This document shows, piece by piece, positions 50,225-63,299 of a DNA stretch of 64,000 nucleotides. The DNA comes from Dokdonella sp. (GTDB lineage Bacteria; Pseudomonadota; Gammaproteobacteria; Xanthomonadales; Rhodanobacteraceae). The notes beneath the pieces are model-generated. The model was not told the origin of the DNA and searched no databases. It saw only the letters and a program-made list of their open reading frames with translations. The position numbers and the translations under genes are program-made. The DNA lies in NCBI RefSeq assembly GCF_019634845.1, contig NZ_JAHCAQ010000001.1, forward strand, positions 267,235 through 331,234, in the 5' to 3' direction. The stretch's first letter is position 1; each line of letters starts with the position of its first letter.

Positions 50225-50356
50225 CGCGCGTTGTTTCCCGGCGCGTCGGAAGACTGCCGCAAGGCGTATTCCGGCCCCGGCCGAAACCGCCGTTCGCGTT
50301 GTGACAGCGGCGATCTTGCGCCACGTCGCGCCCCACCATGGACTTCGAGGTTGCCG

Positions 50357-53011
<2,655 letters not shown>

Positions 53012-53016
53012 TCGAA

Positions 53017-53047
53017 GGCCGCGTCGCCACGACATGGCGACGCGGCC
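53017..53047 (+). terminator. Stem-loop after gyrA
   Basis: A perfect 13-bp stem (GGCCGCGTCGCCA at 53017-53029 with its complement at 53035-53047) and five-base loop CGACA begin six bases after the gyrA stop. There is no U-run, so it may be a Rho-assisted or weak terminator, or a 3'-stabilising hairpin. Confidence 0.6.
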
Positions 53048-53156
53048 GCGGTGCGGCCAGGTTCGGCTGCCGCTGGCAGGCTTGAATCGCGGCGCCGTTT
53101 CCCCCATCTGAGGGCCATCGCGGCCGCTGGTGCCGCTTCCGACAGTGGAGGATCTC

Positions 53157-53603
53157 ATGGCGATCACCCGTTACAACCCATGGTCGACCCCGAACAACCT
53201 GCAGTCCGAACTGATGGGCGTTTTCGACCGTTTCCTCGGCAATGACGACACCGACCAGTCCAACGTGGTGACGAGCCAGTGGACGCCGCGCGTCGACATC
53301 AAGGAAGAGGACAAGCGTTTCGTGATCCTGGCCGATATCCCCGGCGTGGATCCGAAGGACATCGAGGTGCACATGGACAAGGGCATCCTCTCGCTCAAGG
53401 GCGAGCGCAGTTCCGAGAACAAGGAAAGCCACGGCAAGTTCACGCGCGTGGAACGCATGCACGGCACGTTCTATCGTCGCTTCGCGCTGCCCGACAGTGC
53501 CGATGCGGATGGCATCAGCGCGGCCGGTCGCAACGGCGTACTCGAGATCTCGATTCCGAAGAAGCCCGAGACCACGCCGCGGCGCATCGAGATCAGGGCC
53601 TGA
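53157..53603 (+). CDS. Small heat shock protein, Hsp20/alpha-crystallin family
   Basis: A 148-residue sHSP with the alpha-crystallin domain from about residue 40: PRVDIKEEDKRFVILADIPGVDPKDIEV, then KGERSSENKE, and RFALPDSADADGISAAGRNGVLEISIPK. The C-terminal I-x-I motif is RIEIRA. It binds unfolding proteins without ATP. ATG 53157 is preceded by GGAGG. It lies between gyrA and the CbpA-like co-chaperone; hairpins on each side suggest separate transcript units. No clear sigma-32 site is seen. Confidence 0.93.
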   Translation: MAITRYNPWSTPNNLQSELMGVFDRFLGNDDTDQSNVVTSQWTPRVDIKEEDKRFVILADIPGVDPKDIEVHMDKGILSLKGERSSENKESHGKFTRVERMHGTFYRRFALPDSADADGISAAGRNGVLEISIPKKPETTPRRIEIRA

Positions 53604-53608
53604 CGGCC

Positions 53609-53630
53609 ACCGGCCGCCAACGCGGCCGGT
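53609..53630 (+). terminator. Stem-loop after hsp20
   Basis: A nine-bp stem (ACCGGCCGC at 53609-53617, complement at 53622-53630) with loop CAAC begins five bases after the hsp20 stop. There is no U-tract. Confidence 0.5.
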
Positions 53631-53642
53631 CACGACGGCGGT

Positions 53643-53669
53643 GCTGCGCCATGCCCTGCATGGCGCAGC
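53643..53669. other. 12-bp perfect stem-loop between hsp20 and cbpA
   Basis: GCTGCGCCATGC (53643-53654) pairs fully with 53658-53669 around the three-base loop CCT. It is the second of three hairpins in the 137-bp gap. Function is uncertain: transcript end, mRNA stabiliser, or a small palindromic repeat. Confidence 0.5.
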
Positions 53670-53685
53670 CCGGCAGCCGCCCAGG

Positions 53686-53716
53686 GACGGCCCGCGGTGA
53701 ACCACCGCGGGCCGTC
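53686..53716. other. 14-bp perfect stem-loop upstream of cbpA
   Basis: GACGGCCCGCGGTG (53686-53699) pairs fully with 53703-53716 around loop AAC, 24 bases before the cbpA start. In the mRNA it would lie just upstream of the ribosome-binding site, so it may affect cbpA translation or end the hsp20 transcript. Confidence 0.5.
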
Positions 53717-53740
53717 GTGCATTGAACGCGGGGACCACGC

Positions 53741-54634
53741 ATGGAGTTCAAGGACTACTACGAGACTTTGGGTGTCAAGCCCGACGCGAGCGAGGCCGAG
53801 ATCAAGGCGGCCTATCGGCGTCTTGCGCGCAAGTATCACCCCGATGTCAGCAAGGAGACCGCGGCCGAGGATCGGTTCAAGGCGGTCAACGAGGCCTACG
53901 AGGCGCTGCGTGAACCGGATCGGCGCAAGGCCTACGACCAGTTGCGCGCCGGTGGCTATCGCGGTGGCGACGCGTTCCGCGGCCCGCCGCCGGGCTGGCA
54001 GCACAGTCAGGAATTCGGCGAGGAAGGCGCCGATTTCAGTGACTTCTTCGAATCATTGTTCGGCGCCCGCGGCGGCGCCGGCGGCCGCCGCAGCAGCCCG
54101 CGCACGGGACGTGACATCCACGCGCAGATCGCGGTCGACCTGCGCACGGCCTGGCAGGGCGGGCGCGAGCGCATCGCGCTGCGTGATGGCGGCGGCGGCG
54201 AGCGCACGCTCGAGGTCAAGATTCCGGCCGGCATCATGCCGGGGCAGCAGATCCGGCTGGCCGGGCAGGGCAGTCCGGGCCTGCAGGGCGGCAAGTCCGG
54301 CGACCTCATCCTCGAAGTCGGCCTGCGCGAGGACCCGCGCTTTCGGCTCGAGGGGCGCGACGTGCACCTGAATCTGCCGATCACGCCGTGGGAGGCCGCG
54401 CTGGGCGCCAGCGTGACCGTCCCCACGCTCGGCGGCAACGTGGAACTGCGCATTCCGGCGGGCTCCGACAGCGGCCGCAGGATGCGTCTGCGCGAGCGTG
54501 GCTGGCCGGGCAAGACTCCGGGTGACCAGATCGTCACGCTCGTCGTGCACACACCCAAGGCGCACAGCACCGAACAACGCGGCCTGTATGAGGCGCTCGC
54601 TCACGCCTACGCGGATTTCGACCCACGCCAGTAG
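53741..54634 (+). CDS. cbpA: DnaJ-class co-chaperone (CbpA-like)
   Basis: A 297-residue J-domain protein. The J domain occupies residues 1-70 with KYHPDVS containing HPD, followed by a G/F-rich linker (DAFRGPPPGWQ, EFGEEGADFSDFFESLFG) and two C-terminal substrate-binding domains; there is no zinc-finger region, which distinguishes it from DnaJ. Length and layout match CbpA, the stress and stationary-phase DnaK partner. It follows hsp20 and is convergent with the PilH-like gene. Confidence 0.9.
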   Translation: MEFKDYYETLGVKPDASEAEIKAAYRRLARKYHPDVSKETAAEDRFKAVNEAYEALREPDRRKAYDQLRAGGYRGGDAFRGPPPGWQHSQEFGEEGADFSDFFESLFGARGGAGGRRSSPRTGRDIHAQIAVDLRTAWQGGRERIALRDGGGGERTLEVKIPAGIMPGQQIRLAGQGSPGLQGGKSGDLILEVGLREDPRFRLEGRDVHLNLPITPWEAALGASVTVPTLGGNVELRIPAGSDSGRRMRLRERGWPGKTPGDQIVTLVVHTPKAHSTEQRGLYEALAHAYADFDPRQ

Positions 54635-54730
54635 GCAGCGCACCCGTGCGACGCGCCTTTGCGCGCGTCATGCCGGCCCCGGGTGGGACGGTGGCGCCGG
54701 CGGCTGGGTTGTCGCGCCGGCGCGCAGCGT

Positions 54731-55096
54731 TCAGTGCGGCAGGTATTCCTGGATCACGCGCGACAGTTCGTCGTCGTCGATCGGCTTGGTCACATAGGCC
54801 TTGGCGCCCTGGCGCATGCCCCACACGCGATCGGTGTCCTGATCCTTGGTGGTGACCAGCACGATCGGGATGTGGCCCGTATTCGGGTCCTTCGAGATCG
54901 TGCGTGTGGCCTGGAACCCGTTGAGGTTGGGCATCACCACATCCATGAGGATGAGGTCGGGCAGCTCGCGCCGCGCCGCTTCGACGCCCGCGGCGCCATC
55001 TTCGGCCGTGACGACGTCGTGGCCCAGCTTTTCGACCGCACGTTTCATGCTCACGAGCTGGGACGGTGAATCGTCGATGATCAGTACTTTGGACAT
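54731..55096 (-). CDS. Stand-alone response regulator (PilH/PilG-like)
   Basis: A 121-residue receiver domain only. Acidic pocket Asp8-Asp9 (LIIDDSPSQ), phosphoacceptor Asp52 (LILMDVVMPNLNGF), switch threonine in VLVTTKD and lysine in YVTKPID are all present. VIQEYL at the end and the DVVMPNLNGFQATR block resemble PilH of the twitching-motility chemosensory system. The rest of a pil-chp cluster is not here. ATG 55096 is preceded by GGAAGG. Confidence 0.88.
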   Translation of the reverse strand: MSKVLIIDDSPSQLVSMKRAVEKLGHDVVTAEDGAAGVEAARRELPDLILMDVVMPNLNGFQATRTISKDPNTGHIPIVLVTTKDQDTDRVWGMRQGAKAYVTKPIDDDELSRVIQEYLPH

Positions 55097-55159
55097 GGGC
55101 TGCCTTCCCCCTGTGGAGGGTCAATTCTAGTCACGGTTCCGGTGGCTCGCCAAGCCCGT

Positions 55160-56155
55160 TCAGGCCAGGCGCACGATCGTGCGGCCCAGCGAACGGCCGC
55201 CGACCATTGTCGCAAAAGTTGCCGGCAAGGCGGCCAGATCCACTTCGTGTGCCGCGATCGTGGCCAGGTGCATTGGCTTCCATGGGCCTGCCAGGCGCTG
55301 CCAGACCTCGTCGCGCAGCGCGCGCGCGGTGCCGGCCGAGGCCACGCCCAGCAGCGACAGGCCGCGGATGATGAATGGCATCACCGTGGTCGCCAGCTCG
55401 ATGCTGGCGGCGTTGCCGCAGGTGGCGATATTGCCGTAAGGCCCGATCACGCGCGTGAGGCCGGCCAGCATGTCGCCGCCGACGTTGTCGATCGCGCCGG
55501 CCCAGCGCGCGGTCTCGAGCGGGCGCTGGCCCCAGAACAGGCCTTCGCGCGCGATGCACTGCCTTGCGCCCAGGCCGATCAGGTAGTCGAACTGCTCGAC
55601 CTTGCCGGTGATCGCGTGTGCCTCGAAGCCGGCGCGGGTGAGGATGTCGATCGCCAGCGAGCCGACCCCGCCGGTGGCGCCGGTGACGACGATCGGGCCC
55701 ATGTCGGGCGTCTGCCCATTGCGGATCATCTGGCTCAGCGCGAGTGCGGCCGTGAAGCCGGCCGTGCCGAGCTGCATCGCCTCGCGCAGCGTGAGCCCGT
55801 CGGGCAGCGGGATCGTCCATTTCGAGTCCAGCCGCAGGTATTGCGCGTAGCCACCGTCGCGGGTTTCCGACAGCCCGCAGCCCGTGCACAGCACCGCATC
55901 GCCTTCGCGGAACGACGGGTCCGTCGAGGCGGCGACGTAGCCGGCGGCATCGATGCCGCCATTGAGCGGAAACCGGCGCAGGATCTTGCCCTTGCCGGTG
56001 CCGGCCAGCGCATCCTTGTAGTTGACCGAGGAGTAGGCAACCTTGACCAGCACCTCGCCGGGCGTCAGTTCCTCGGTCGACATTTCTTCGATGCCGGCGC
56101 GGTAGCCGGCCGCGTCGTTGTGGATGCGGAAGGCGGAGAAGGCTTGTGCGGTCAT
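55160..56155 (-). CDS. Acrylyl-CoA reductase-type oxidoreductase (AcuI/YhdH family)
   Basis: A 331-residue medium-chain dehydrogenase/reductase without zinc. Signatures are VKVAYSSVNYKDALAGTGKGKI, FPLNGGIDAAGYV, VVTGATGGVGSLAIDIL (NADPH-binding GxGxxG type), and ITGKVEQFDYLIGLGAR. AcuI/YhdH enzymes reduce acryloyl-CoA to propionyl-CoA with NADPH, protecting from this toxic intermediate. ATG 56155 (MTAQAFSAFRIHNDAAG) is the start; the longer frame reaches into the downstream palindromic repeat. No DMSP or propionate genes are adjacent. Confidence 0.88.
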   Translation of the reverse strand: MTAQAFSAFRIHNDAAGYRAGIEEMSTEELTPGEVLVKVAYSSVNYKDALAGTGKGKILRRFPLNGGIDAAGYVAASTDPSFREGDAVLCTGCGLSETRDGGYAQYLRLDSKWTIPLPDGLTLREAMQLGTAGFTAALALSQMIRNGQTPDMGPIVVTGATGGVGSLAIDILTRAGFEAHAITGKVEQFDYLIGLGARQCIAREGLFWGQRPLETARWAGAIDNVGGDMLAGLTRVIGPYGNIATCGNAASIELATTVMPFIIRGLSLLGVASAGTARALRDEVWQRLAGPWKPMHLATIAAHEVDLAALPATFATMVGGRSLGRTIVRLA

Positions 56156-56172
56156 GCTGTGTGCTCTTGGCC

Positions 56173-56201
56173 CGTCATTCCAGCGAAAGCTGGAATCCAG
56201 C
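56173..56201 (+). repeat. Left copy of a 29-bp palindromic repeat flanking the GIY-YIG gene
   Basis: CGTCATTCCAGCGAAAGCTGG... over 29 bases is the exact reverse complement of 56513-56541. Within it ATTCCAGC and GCTGGAAT form an 8-bp stem closed by a GAAA tetraloop, like REP/BIME elements. It ends 11 bases after the stop of the GIY-YIG gene. Confidence 0.9.
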
Positions 56202-56212
56202 TCTTGCATGGA

Positions 56213-56500
56213 TCAAAGAAGATTCGGATAAAGATCCTGCCACCTTGGGTTGGACGCTTCGATCACGTCGATTTTCCATGGGCGCTTCCATGCCTTGATC
56301 GCTTTTTCCCGGGCGATCGCCGACTCCATCGTCTCGTGCTGCTCGAACCAAACGAGGTTGTGTATCCGATACTTTTTTGTGAAACCAGCCACCGCGTCGT
56401 TCTTGTGTTCCCAGATGCGCTTGACGAGATCGGAAGTCACTCCGACGTAGAGAGTGCCTTTCCAGTCGCTCGCCAGCATGTAGACGCAGGGTTGTTTCAT
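56213..56500 (-). CDS. Small GIY-YIG nuclease domain protein
   Basis: A 95-residue protein consisting of a GIY-YIG domain only: VYM at residues 6-8 in the GIY position, YVG at 18-20, Arg28 in DLVKRIWEHK, and glutamate 65 in AIAREKAIKAWKR, all in family-like places. This is the stand-alone UPF0213-like group related to YhbQ. The ATG at 56500 has GGCGGG upstream; the open frame extends upstream only by translating the palindromic repeat. The gene fits exactly between two inverted 29-bp repeats with 11-12 bases to spare. Composition is less GC-rich than the surrounding genes. Confidence 0.88.
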   Translation of the reverse strand: MKQPCVYMLASDWKGTLYVGVTSDLVKRIWEHKNDAVAGFTKKYRIHNLVWFEQHETMESAIAREKAIKAWKRPWKIDVIEASNPRWQDLYPNLL

Positions 56501-56512
56501 CGCCCGCCAAAG

Positions 56513-56541
56513 GCTGGATTCCAGCTTTCGCTGGAATGACG
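56513..56541 (-). repeat. Right copy of the 29-bp palindromic repeat
   Basis: Exact reverse complement of 56173-56201, starting 12 bases upstream of the GIY-YIG start codon. It carries the same GAAA-loop 8-bp hairpin. The two copies make the gene a 369-bp cassette. Confidence 0.9.
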
Positions 56542-56569
56542 AGGTGAAGATTCGCACGCTCTGCAATCT

Positions 56570-56597
56570 CGTCATTCTGGTCTTCGCCGGAATGACG
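56570..56597. repeat. Diverged third palindromic repeat
   Basis: CGTCATTCTGG and CCGGAATGACG form an 11-bp stem with one G-U pair around TCTTCG. The outer eight bases equal those of the two flanking repeats, so it is probably a diverged member of the same family. It lies 16 bases beyond the lipoprotein stop and may also act as its transcript-end hairpin. Confidence 0.7.
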
Positions 56598-56613
56598 ACT
56601 TCGGGGTGCAAGC

Positions 56614-57273
56614 TTACCGTGCGGAAAGTCGTTGGTGCTGCCAACCTTCAGACGTGAGCACGAATATGTCAGTTTCCGTGTGTTCACCGGCAAGCTGTTT
56701 GGCGATGGCGGGGAATGCCTTCTGAATTGAAGCATCCTGTGTCCATTGGGCAGCGCCTTGGATCGTGTAGCGGTAGCTGACCTTGGAGATGCGATAGCCC
56801 ATCGAGTCTGCGGGTTCGGTGTAGCTGTCAATGGCAACGACCTTTGGTGTGCCAAAACACAGCTGATGCAGCGTCATCTTGCCGAGCCCGCCACCGATCA
56901 CGCGGTCTTGGTAGTACTTCTTGCCCAGTTCGCTCAGGTCGTAGCGCGTTGCGGCCACCGGTGTGGGCTTGTCGAGCGTGAAACCGCGAGGCGCGATCGT
57001 GGTCGGGCTTCCGGTCAGCAGGCCGACGGAAGCCATGGCGAGAATCTGCACAGCATTGTTCAGCGAGTCTCCAAGTTCGTTGCGCTGGTCGGGAAGGGTC
57101 GCAGGAAACGGAGCGTCGAGGGAGCGAAGGTCGATACAAGCCGGTGCGCGTGTTTGGTCAAAGTATGCGTCCAGCGCCTTCTTGAAATTGGCTTTGCTGG
57201 CCGCCTTCGGGTCGGCACACGCAGTCAAGCAGATTGCGGCTAGGGCAGATGCAGCAAATTTCCCTGCTTGCAC
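56614..57273 (-). CDS. Hypothetical lipoprotein
   Basis: A 219-residue protein not assigned to a family. It begins with a lipoprotein signal peptide with lipobox LTAC at about residues 16-19, so it should be anchored in the periplasm. The start is GTG 57273, supported by AAGGAG six bases upstream. The mature part is mixed alpha/beta with CIDLRSLDAPFP and RYDLSELGKKYYQD and two further cysteines. Lysines, lower GC and non-GC3 codons set it apart from neighbours, suggesting recent acquisition together with the adjacent GIY-YIG cassette. It lies between acuI-like and lpd genes. Confidence 0.8.
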   Translation of the reverse strand: MQAGKFAASALAAICLTACADPKAASKANFKKALDAYFDQTRAPACIDLRSLDAPFPATLPDQRNELGDSLNNAVQILAMASVGLLTGSPTTIAPRGFTLDKPTPVAATRYDLSELGKKYYQDRVIGGGLGKMTLHQLCFGTPKVVAIDSYTEPADSMGYRISKVSYRYTIQGAAQWTQDASIQKAFPAIAKQLAGEHTETDIFVLTSEGWQHQRLSAR

Positions 57274-57315
57274 GAGAGTCTCCTTGAGTTCGTACGCCTT
57301 CCCGTGCGATTCGTG

Positions 57316-60070
<2,755 letters not shown>

Positions 60071-60156
60071 GGCGTGGTCCTGGGCGGGCGGCCAGCCATG
60101 GCCGCGAAGTTCGTGGAAGCGGCCGGTCCCGGCCGCGTTGTCTCATCGGGAAAACG

Positions 60157-63057
60157 TCACTCGGCGCTGGGTTGGGTGCCGACCGGGCCGACGAGGGCCT
60201 GCTCCAGCAGCGCGGCCTGCTCGGCCAGGTGGGTCGACAGGTGGCCGCACGCCGGTGCCGGCGAACGACCGCGGCCGGCATAGGCCAGCGTCGCCTGCGC
60301 GGGCGTCACGGCCTGCAGGTGATGGCGGATCTGGTACCAGGCGCCCTGGTTCATCGGTTCTTCCTGGCACCAGATGACTTCCTTGAGCGCAACCTGCCGG
60401 GCCAGTTCGGCCGCCACCGCGTCGCGCGGGAACGGATACAGCTGTTCGACGCGGATGATCGGCACGTTGCTGATGCCGCGCTTGCCGGCCTCCTCGACGA
60501 GATCGTAATAGACCTTGCCCGAGCACAGCACGGCGCGTTCGACCTTCTGGCCATGTTTGGCCGTGGTGTCGACGATCACGTTCTGGAAGCTGCCGGTGGC
60601 CAGCTCATCGAGCGACGACACCGCATGCTTGTGGCGCAGCAGCGACTTGGGCGTCAGCACCACGAGCGGCTTGCGGCAGTCGCGGCGCATCTGCCGCCGC
60701 AACAGGTGGAACATCTGCGCCGGCGTGGTCGGCACGCACACCTGCATGTTGTCGAGGGCGCACAGTTGCAGGTAGCGCTCCAGTCGCGCCGAGGAATGTT
60801 CCGGCCCCTGGCCTTCGTAACCATGCGGCAACAGCAGCACGAGGCCCGACAGGCGATCCCACTTGGCTTCGCCCGAGGAAATGAACTGGTCGACGACGAC
60901 CTGGGCGCCGTTGGCGAAGTCGCCGAACTGCGCCTCCCACAGCACCAGCGTGTTCGCATCGGCGGTCGAATAGCCGTACTCGAACGCCATCACGGCCTCC
61001 TCGCTCAGCAGCGAGTCGACGATCGTGACGCTGGCGCCCTCGCGCACGCGCGCGAGCGGCAGGTATTCGCCGCCGCTGTTCTGGTCGTGCAGCACCGCGT
61101 GGCGATGGAAGAAGGTGCCGCGGCCGCTGTCCTGTCCGACCAGGCGCAGGTCATGGCCGTCGGCGATCAGCGAGGCATAGGCGAGGTTCTCGGCCGCCCC
61201 CCAGTCGAGGGGTTGTTCGCCGGCCGCCATCTTGACGCGGTCGGCGTAGATCTTGGCCACGCGCGGATGCAGGGTCAGGCCCTGCGGCAGCGCGAGGATG
61301 GTCTGGTTGAGCGCGGCCAGCGACTCGCGCGCAACGCCGGTGTCGAGGGGCTGGTCGAGCCGTGCACCGATGTGGCGACTCCAGTCGACGGCGAAGGCGT
61401 CCTTGAAATCGGGGTCGAGCTCGGGGATCGGCGTGCCGGCCTCGAGGCGCTTGCGGTAGTCCTCGACGAGTCGATCGGCGTCGGTCTGGCCGAGCGTGCC
61501 GGCCGCGATGAGCTTGCTGGCGTACAGCTCGCGCGCGGTCGGGCGGGCACGGATGACCTGGTACATGAGCGGCTGCGTCGCCGCCGGCTCGTCGGCCTCG
61601 TTGTGGCCGTGACGGCGGTAGCAGACGAGGTCGATGACGACGTCGCGCTTGAATTTCTGGCGGAAGTCGAACGCGAGTCGCGCCACGAACAGCACCGCTT
61701 CGGGGTCGTCGCCGTTGACGTGGAACACCGGCGCGCTGAGCATCTTGGCGACGTCGGTGCAGTACAGCGTCGAGCGCGTGTCGTGCGGGTTGGAGGTGGT
61801 GAAGCCGACCTGATTGTTGACCACCACATGGATCGCGCCGCCGACCGCGAACCCGCGCGCCTGCGACATGTTGAGCAGTTCCATGTTGACGCCCTGGCCG
61901 GCGAAGGCCGAGTCGCCGTGGATCAGCACCGGCACCACGTGCTCGCGTGCCACGTCGTTGCGGTGCACCTGGCGTGCGCGGACCGAACCGCACACGACGG
62001 GATTGACGATCTCCAGATGCGAGGGATTGAAGGCCAGCGCCAGATGCACGGTACGTCCCGGCGTCTTCACGTTGGCCGAGAAGCCCATGTGGTACTTCAC
62101 GTCGCCCGAGTGGGCCGGGTCGTCGGGATGGTCGAACTTGCCGTCGAACTCGGCGAACAGCTTTTCCGGCGACTTGCCGAGGATGTTGACGAGCACGTTG
62201 AGGCGGCCGCGGTGGGCCATGCCGATCACCATGTCGCGCATGCCGTCGGCGCCGCCACGGCGCACGAATTCGTCGAGCAGCGGGATCAGGCTGTCGCCGC
62301 CTTCGAGCGAGAAGCGCTTCTGGCCGACATACTTGGTGTGCAGATAGCGCTCCAGCCCGTCCGCCTGCACGAGCTTTTCCAGCACGCGCTTCTTGTCGTC
62401 GACCGACAGACCGGGGTTGCCGCCGGCGCGTTCGAGCTGTTCGTGCACCCACTGGCGTTGTTCGACATCCGAGATGTGCATGAACTCGGCGCCGATGCTG
62501 CCGGCATAGGTGGCGCGCAGCAGCGCGACGAGGTCGCGCAGCTTGAGACGGGTCGGACCAGCCAGCGAGCCGGTGTCGAATTCGCGCTCGAGGTCGGCCG
62601 CGTCGAGGCCGTGGTACTCGGGCTGCAGATCGGGTGCGCCAGGGCGCGGCAGCAGGCCGATCGCCCTGAGGTCGGATTCGGGGAAGGCCTGCTCCAGCTC
62701 GAGCGGATCGAGCTTCGCCGCGAGGTGTCCGCGCGAGCGATAGGCGGTGACGAGCTTGAGCACTGCGGCCTGCTTCTGCGACTGACCTGCGTCGACCACC
62801 GCCGTCAACGCGGGCTGCGCCGCGCGCGGCTGGCGCTGTGCCGCCTCGATGCGCGCGATCGCGGCCAGGTGCGAGGCATCACGGACCCCGCGCCCCTGCA
62901 GCTCGCCGAAGTAGCGGCGCCAGACCGGGTCGACTGCGTCGGGGTCGGCCAGCCAGGCCTCGTAGAGCTCGTCGAGGTAGGCCGCATTGCTGCCGCCGAT
63001 CGCCGAGGTGGCCTGGAACCGCTCGAACAGGTTGTGGGGTGTCGGATTTGCGCTCAC
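60157..63057 (-). CDS. sucA: 2-oxoglutarate dehydrogenase E1 component
   Basis: A 966-residue thiamine-diphosphate enzyme decarboxylating 2-oxoglutarate and succinylating SucB. N-terminal E2-binding segment (SAIGGSNAAYLDELYEAW), AYRSRGHLAAKLDPL, active-site IGMAHRGRLNVLVNI, HGDSAFAGQGVNMELL and the C-terminal transketolase-like domain with FEYGYSTADANTLVLWEAQFGDFANGAQVVVDQF are present. The order sucA-sucB-lpd with short gaps indicates one operon; sucC and sucD are not in the window. A TATAAT -10 lies about 95 bases upstream. Confidence 0.97.
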   Translation of the reverse strand: MSANPTPHNLFERFQATSAIGGSNAAYLDELYEAWLADPDAVDPVWRRYFGELQGRGVRDASHLAAIARIEAAQRQPRAAQPALTAVVDAGQSQKQAAVLKLVTAYRSRGHLAAKLDPLELEQAFPESDLRAIGLLPRPGAPDLQPEYHGLDAADLEREFDTGSLAGPTRLKLRDLVALLRATYAGSIGAEFMHISDVEQRQWVHEQLERAGGNPGLSVDDKKRVLEKLVQADGLERYLHTKYVGQKRFSLEGGDSLIPLLDEFVRRGGADGMRDMVIGMAHRGRLNVLVNILGKSPEKLFAEFDGKFDHPDDPAHSGDVKYHMGFSANVKTPGRTVHLALAFNPSHLEIVNPVVCGSVRARQVHRNDVAREHVVPVLIHGDSAFAGQGVNMELLNMSQARGFAVGGAIHVVVNNQVGFTTSNPHDTRSTLYCTDVAKMLSAPVFHVNGDDPEAVLFVARLAFDFRQKFKRDVVIDLVCYRRHGHNEADEPAATQPLMYQVIRARPTARELYASKLIAAGTLGQTDADRLVEDYRKRLEAGTPIPELDPDFKDAFAVDWSRHIGARLDQPLDTGVARESLAALNQTILALPQGLTLHPRVAKIYADRVKMAAGEQPLDWGAAENLAYASLIADGHDLRLVGQDSGRGTFFHRHAVLHDQNSGGEYLPLARVREGASVTIVDSLLSEEAVMAFEYGYSTADANTLVLWEAQFGDFANGAQVVVDQFISSGEAKWDRLSGLVLLLPHGYEGQGPEHSSARLERYLQLCALDNMQVCVPTTPAQMFHLLRRQMRRDCRKPLVVLTPKSLLRHKHAVSSLDELATGSFQNVIVDTTAKHGQKVERAVLCSGKVYYDLVEEAGKRGISNVPIIRVEQLYPFPRDAVAAELARQVALKEVIWCQEEPMNQGAWYQIRHHLQAVTPAQATLAYAGRGRSPAPACGHLSTHLAEQAALLEQALVGPVGTQPSAE

Positions 63058-63151
63058 GCGGTTGCCTTCGTGCTCGGGATGAGGCGCGCGGCGATGCGCG
63101 CCGGTGGCTGGTGGGCGCCGCTGCGGTGGATGCAGCCGGCACAGCGGCGGG

Positions 63152-63157
63152 ATTATA
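63152..63157 (-). promoter_or_regulatory. -10 element of the sucA operon promoter
   Basis: Perfect TATAAT on the minus strand (ATTATA on plus). The -35 region is poor (GCAACA at 18-bp spacing), so activator help is likely. Predicted leader of the sucA mRNA is about 90 nt. The rest of the 242-bp gap 63058-63299 shows no gene or RNA that I can recognise. Confidence 0.6.
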
Positions 63158-63299
63158 GCGTTTCGCCCGTCGTTTGTTGCGTCTGCACATGGCGCGCTGG
63201 CCGGTGCGTTGGCGCGCAGTCAGTGATCGATCGCAGCGGCACGCGTTCGCGCGATCCGTGCCTGCGCCGCTGCGTCGCAGTGGTTGGTTCGAGCCGCGC

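Noticed and set aside
56501-56644. N-terminal extension of the GIY-YIG protein
   Set aside because: The extra residues only translate the palindromic repeats, a known annotation artefact; ATG 56500 fits the domain start.
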